DNA from: Treponema sp.
GTDB lineage: Bacteria > Spirochaetota > Spirochaetia > Treponematales > Breznakiellaceae
Length of the DNA stretch: 7,844 bases
NCBI GenBank assembly: GCA_031259035.1
Contig: JAIRLZ010000131.1
Coordinates: forward strand, 1-7,844
Direction: 5' to 3'
Part shown: piece by piece, positions 6,125 through 7,844 of the stretch
Numbering within the stretch: position 1 is the first letter of the stretch
How the letters are laid out: the number at the start of each line of letters is the position of its first letter
Program-made: the position numbers and the translations under genes
Notes under the pieces: model-generated
What the model saw: only the letters and a program-made list of their open reading frames with translations
Told to the model about the DNA's origin: nothing
Database searches by the model: none

Positions 6125-7366
6125 TCAGGCAAGCCTAACCGGGGTTTCCAGTCGCCCGTTCAAGACGAATGACGCCGTTTGTTCGCCGAGCTTCACCAGA
6201 TAATCGCCCCGAAAGCCGAACATATCCGCTTCGCCGTTTGCATCGGTGGCAAGTTCGGTTGTGGAAAGCCACTCGCCCTTAATCTTGGAAAGCAGCGCGT
6301 TGTAAACAGGTTTGGGGCTGTTGTCTTCGCGCAGAAGACCGGATGGGGCTTTGAGCCATCTGCCGTCCGTGCTGTCCCACGTGGTAATCGCTTCCACAAG
6401 GGGATGGGCGAACAGAATTTCGTACATTTCGACGACTTCCCGCGCCTGACGCGCTTCGCCTTCCGGCGTACTTTGCCACGAGTCCACCTGCCAGTCGTTC
6501 AAGTCTTCTATGTGAGGCGGCATCAGATCTCCTGAAATGATGGTGTTCTCGGTAAAGTGAATTGGAAGCCCGAAAGTAGAGTAACGGTCAAGCGTTTCGA
6601 GCAGCTTTTCTTTGCCCCAGAAGCCTTGGTGCTGATGGGACTGTATGCCGATTGCATCAATGGGAACGCCCGCCTGAAGACAGCCGTCTATCAATATTTC
6701 ATAACTTTTTGAAACGTCAAAGTCGTTGAGTATCAAGACCGCCTGCGGGTTGGCTTTACGCGCCGTGGCAAACACCTCTTTTATGAGACCCACCCGTCCC
6801 AGCATCTTGCAGATGCGGGTGACGGCGTTGTCGTACTTGTCAAAGATCGGCATGATAACCACTTCGTTTATCACGTCCCATATGTCGACAAGCCCTTTGA
6901 ACGCGCCCACTTCGCGGTCTATGCGGGCAAGCTGCCTGCGCAGTATTTCTGTATCGCTGTACCGCATGAGCCACGGCGCGCAGACCGTGTGCCAGCAGAG
7001 CGGATGCCCCTTGACAGCTACGCCGCGTTCCGCGAGCCATTGAGCCGCCGCGATGGTACGCGCTTCATCCGGTTTGCCGGGCGCCGGTTCATAACGCCCC
7101 CAGTAAAAAGGCAGCGTAGCGTAGTTGCAAAGCGCGAATATTTTGTCCAAAAGGTCTTCCAATTGCGCCTTGCGCCGCTCTGAAAGCGGCTCGCCGTTAA
7201 GCGCGCCGCCCGCAAGCTCCACAGCATCGAACGCGCCGATGCCGAACAAAAAGCTATGCCGCTTTTGTTCCACGCTGATACGCTTATGCGCCAGCGGGGC
7301 GCCGTCCGCTCCGGCAATCCGCAGCCTCGTGTACGATTTGCGGTGTTCAAATGCGTCTTTATGCAT
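6125..7366 (-). CDS. GH10 family endo-1,4-beta-xylanase, cytoplasmic
   Basis: This 413-residue glycoside hydrolase of family 10 cleaves beta-1,4-xylan or xylo-oligosaccharides with retention. The start is ATG 7364-7366, picked because AAGGAG lies six bases upstream; the frame is open to 7396 but without a site. There is no signal peptide, so the enzyme should be intracellular and act on imported oligosaccharides. Visible motifs are the substrate-binding block GHPLCWH (120-126), WDVINE with acid/base Glu168, QSHQHQG (242-248), the nucleophile region IHFTENT with Glu273, and the TTWDSTDGRWL and PKPVYNALL C-terminal barrel signature (328-360). The nucleophile context is TEN rather than the common TE-L-D. 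An N-terminal beta-rich section of about 45 residues (RLRIAGADGAPLAHKRISVE) and a C-terminal beta section (TDANGEADMFGFRGDYLVKL) flank the barrel, as in many gut-bacterial GH10 proteins. It stands alone here, with no transporter beside it. Confidence 0.93.
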   Translation of the reverse strand: MHKDAFEHRKSYTRLRIAGADGAPLAHKRISVEQKRHSFLFGIGAFDAVELAGGALNGEPLSERRKAQLEDLLDKIFALCNYATLPFYWGRYEPAPGKPDEARTIAAAQWLAERGVAVKGHPLCWHTVCAPWLMRYSDTEILRRQLARIDREVGAFKGLVDIWDVINEVVIMPIFDKYDNAVTRICKMLGRVGLIKEVFATARKANPQAVLILNDFDVSKSYEILIDGCLQAGVPIDAIGIQSHQHQGFWGKEKLLETLDRYSTFGLPIHFTENTIISGDLMPPHIEDLNDWQVDSWQSTPEGEARQAREVVEMYEILFAHPLVEAITTWDSTDGRWLKAPSGLLREDNSPKPVYNALLSKIKGEWLSTTELATDANGEADMFGFRGDYLVKLGEQTASFVLNGRLETPVRLA

Positions 7367-7372
7367 GTTTTT

Positions 7373-7378
7373 CTCCTT
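7373..7378 (-). promoter_or_regulatory. Ribosome binding site fixing the GH10 start
   Basis: AAGGAG on the minus strand lies six bases before ATG 7364-7366. It decides in favour of the 413-residue protein over the 423-residue one, whose in-frame start at 7394-7396 has no purine-rich site. Confidence 0.7.
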
Positions 7379-7400
7379 GCCCGTCTCACAGGCCAAAAAT

Positions 7401-7429
7401 CAGGACGAATCGTAACCTTCCCCTGTCAA
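7401..7429 (-). promoter_or_regulatory. Weak candidate promoter for GH10
   Basis: A perfect TTGACA lies at 7424-7429 on the minus strand, 58 bases before the GH10 ATG. At 16-18 bases downstream only poor -10 hexamers are found (for example GTCCTG at 7401-7406). The -35 may be real with an activator-dependent promoter, or chance. No operator was recognised. Confidence 0.3.
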
Positions 7430-7454
7430 CGCTATTTTCGGTTGTACACCGGAT

Positions 7455-7479
7455 TTGTTCGACAACCCGGTTGGTTGCC
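7455..7479 (+). repeat. TTGTTC hairpin motif, copy 1 (unit A, first hairpin)
   Basis: TTGTTCGACAAC begins the copy. CAACC (7463-7467) pairs with GGTTG (7473-7477) around CGGTT, and the outer G7461 pairs with C7479 past an A/C mismatch. The 26 bases from 7451 match those from 7681 (copy 3) at 23 positions. Confidence 0.7.
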
Positions 7480-7480
7480 G

Positions 7481-7497
7481 GCTAACCTACGGTTAGC
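7481..7497. repeat. Small perfect hairpin
   Basis: GCTAACC (7481-7487) pairs with GGTTAGC (7491-7497) around TAC. It has no counterpart in the second unit and sits between the first motif hairpin and the terminator of unit A. Confidence 0.55.
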
Positions 7498-7507
7498 TTC
7501 CAAGCTT

Positions 7508-7548
7508 GCAATTTCTCGCTCCTGCGGGCCGCGAAATTGCGTTTTTTC
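7508..7548 (+). terminator. Intrinsic terminator in unit A
   Basis: GCAATTT plus CGC (7508-7514 and 7517-7519, with a two-base bulge) pairs with GCGAAATTGC (7531-7540) around a GC-rich loop. GTTTTTTC follows (7541-7548). The T-tract is on the plus strand only, opposite to the GH10 gene, although no plus-strand gene precedes it. It may end a short non-coding transcript starting after 7400. Confidence 0.65.
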
Positions 7549-7557
7549 ATAAGGAAT

Positions 7558-7585
7558 TTGTTCGGAAACCGCGGTTTTCGAACAA
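7558..7585 (+). repeat. TTGTTC hairpin motif, copy 2 (unit A, last hairpin)
   Basis: TTGTTCGGAAAC (7558-7569) pairs with GTTTTCGAACAA (7574-7585): 12 pairs with one G-T wobble. TCTACT follows. The copy at 7778 has the same layout, with the pair G7564-C7579 replaced by A7784-T7799. Confidence 0.75.
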
Positions 7586-7637
7586 TTCTACTGTTTGCCG
7601 CCCGTAGTCAACTTTTTATTCGCAGTGGGGTCTAATG

Positions 7638-7674
7638 CCGCGCCCTAAAGGGGCGATTCTTCAGGGCGGGGCGG
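7638..7674. repeat. GC-rich imperfect hairpin between the two units
   Basis: CCGC and GCCCT (7638-7646) pair with AGGGC (7663-7667) and GCGG (7671-7674), with a three-base bulge GGG. The base composition is much richer in GC than its surroundings. Function unknown. Confidence 0.4.
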
Positions 7675-7682
7675 TTCATTGG

Positions 7683-7717
7683 ACTTGTTCAATAACCCGG
7701 TTGGTTATTTCACAAGT
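7683..7717 (+). repeat. TTGTTC hairpin motif, copy 3 (unit B, first hairpin)
   Basis: Outer arms ACTTGT (7683-7688) and ACAAGT (7712-7717) pair perfectly. So do inner arms AATAACC (7691-7697) and GGTTATT (7703-7709), around loop CGGTT. A symmetrical TC/TC internal loop separates the two stems. The loop CGGTT is identical to that of copy 1, while the stem pairs differ. Confidence 0.75.
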
Positions 7718-7724
7718 CTCCCAC

Positions 7725-7759
7725 AAAATGCGGATTTCTTCATGAAATCCGCATTTTTT
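7725..7759 (+). terminator. Strong intrinsic terminator in unit B
   Basis: AAAATGCGGATTT (7725-7737) pairs perfectly with AAATCCGCATTTT (7745-7757) around CTTCATG, and the T run continues to 7759, then GTTGTTTTT. This is a textbook plus-strand terminator, and the A-rich left arm gives weak activity in reverse. No gene in the window ends just before it. Confidence 0.8.
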
Positions 7760-7776
7760 GTTGTTTTTAAGCGGTT

Positions 7777-7806
7777 GTTGTTCAGAAACTGAAGTTTCTG
7801 AACAAC
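7777..7806 (+). repeat. TTGTTC hairpin motif, copy 4 (unit B, last hairpin)
   Basis: GTTGTTCAGAAAC (7777-7789) pairs perfectly over 13 bases with GTTTCTGAACAAC (7794-7806) around TGAA. TCTATT follows, like the TCTACT after copy 2. It is the most stable member of the family here. The remaining 38 bases to the window end are pyrimidine-rich with no gene. Confidence 0.8.
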
Positions 7807-7844
7807 TCTATTATTCCTTCTTCCTCTTTACCTATTCTCTCCTT

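Noticed and set aside
5920..6132. Minus-strand frame from a TTG overlapping the GH10 stop
   Set aside because: There is no ribosome binding site or recognised family, and the frame runs through the terminator hairpin and into the IS1182 fragment in another frame.
5663..6172. 169-codon plus-strand frame
   Set aside because: Proline/arginine-rich translation of GC-rich non-coding DNA, crossing a terminator and antisense to the IS1182 fragment.
7455..7806. CRISPR array
   Set aside because: The repeats are hairpins with varying sequence and irregular spacing (103, 127 and 93 bases), the intervals contain terminators, and no cas gene is near.

Overview
The window most resembles a host-associated spirochaete, probably a Treponema of the insect-gut type. 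The reasons are: a bactofilin–TPR–CorC/TlyC–TPR operon, decayed insertion sequences of three families (ISAzo13, IS1, IS1182), a signal-less GH10 xylanase, roughly even base composition, and many hairpins between genes. The genus call is inference; no rRNA or other marker gene is present.

Layout. At the left edge is the 5' part of a flavodoxin gene on the minus strand (1-102). About 300 bases with no recognisable gene follow, then the C-terminal part of an ISAzo13-type transposase on the plus strand (about 408-797). From 798 to 1110 there is a run of hairpins, a two-way terminator and a 16-codon reading frame with an excellent ribosome binding site. From 4926 down to 1111 lies one tight minus-strand operon of four genes: bactofilin, a small exported TPR protein, a soluble CorC/TlyC-type CBS protein, and a 664-residue exported TPR protein. 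It has a good sigma70-type promoter at 4977-5005, and every junction is a 4-base overlap or a gap of 5-8 bases, so translation is probably coupled. Upstream of the operon are an IS1 transposase remnant (about 5176-5670, plus strand, two frameshifts) and an N-terminal fragment of an IS1182 transposase (about 5781-5948, minus strand), with an outward-facing terminator hairpin beside it. A complete GH10 glycoside hydrolase gene follows on the minus strand (7366 down to 6125). The last 450 bases are non-coding and highly structured.

How the genes could work together. Bactofilins polymerise into membrane-associated scaffolds. The two exported TPR proteins would be periplasmic or envelope-anchored, and the CorC/TlyC protein is a cytoplasmic nucleotide/ion-sensing CBS protein. 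Together they look like an envelope or cell-shape module, but this is inference from co-transcription. The GH10 enzyme has no signal peptide and probably acts inside the cell on imported xylo-oligosaccharides.

The most unusual thing here is not a gene. In 7455-7806 a hairpin motif beginning TTGTTCRNNAAC occurs four times. The copies form two tandem units, each ordered motif hairpin – intrinsic terminator – motif hairpin, and the copies differ by compensatory base-pair changes. This points to selection on a folded RNA (or DNA cruciform) and may be an undescribed dispersed element. A weaker fifth copy may start the hairpin cluster at 800.
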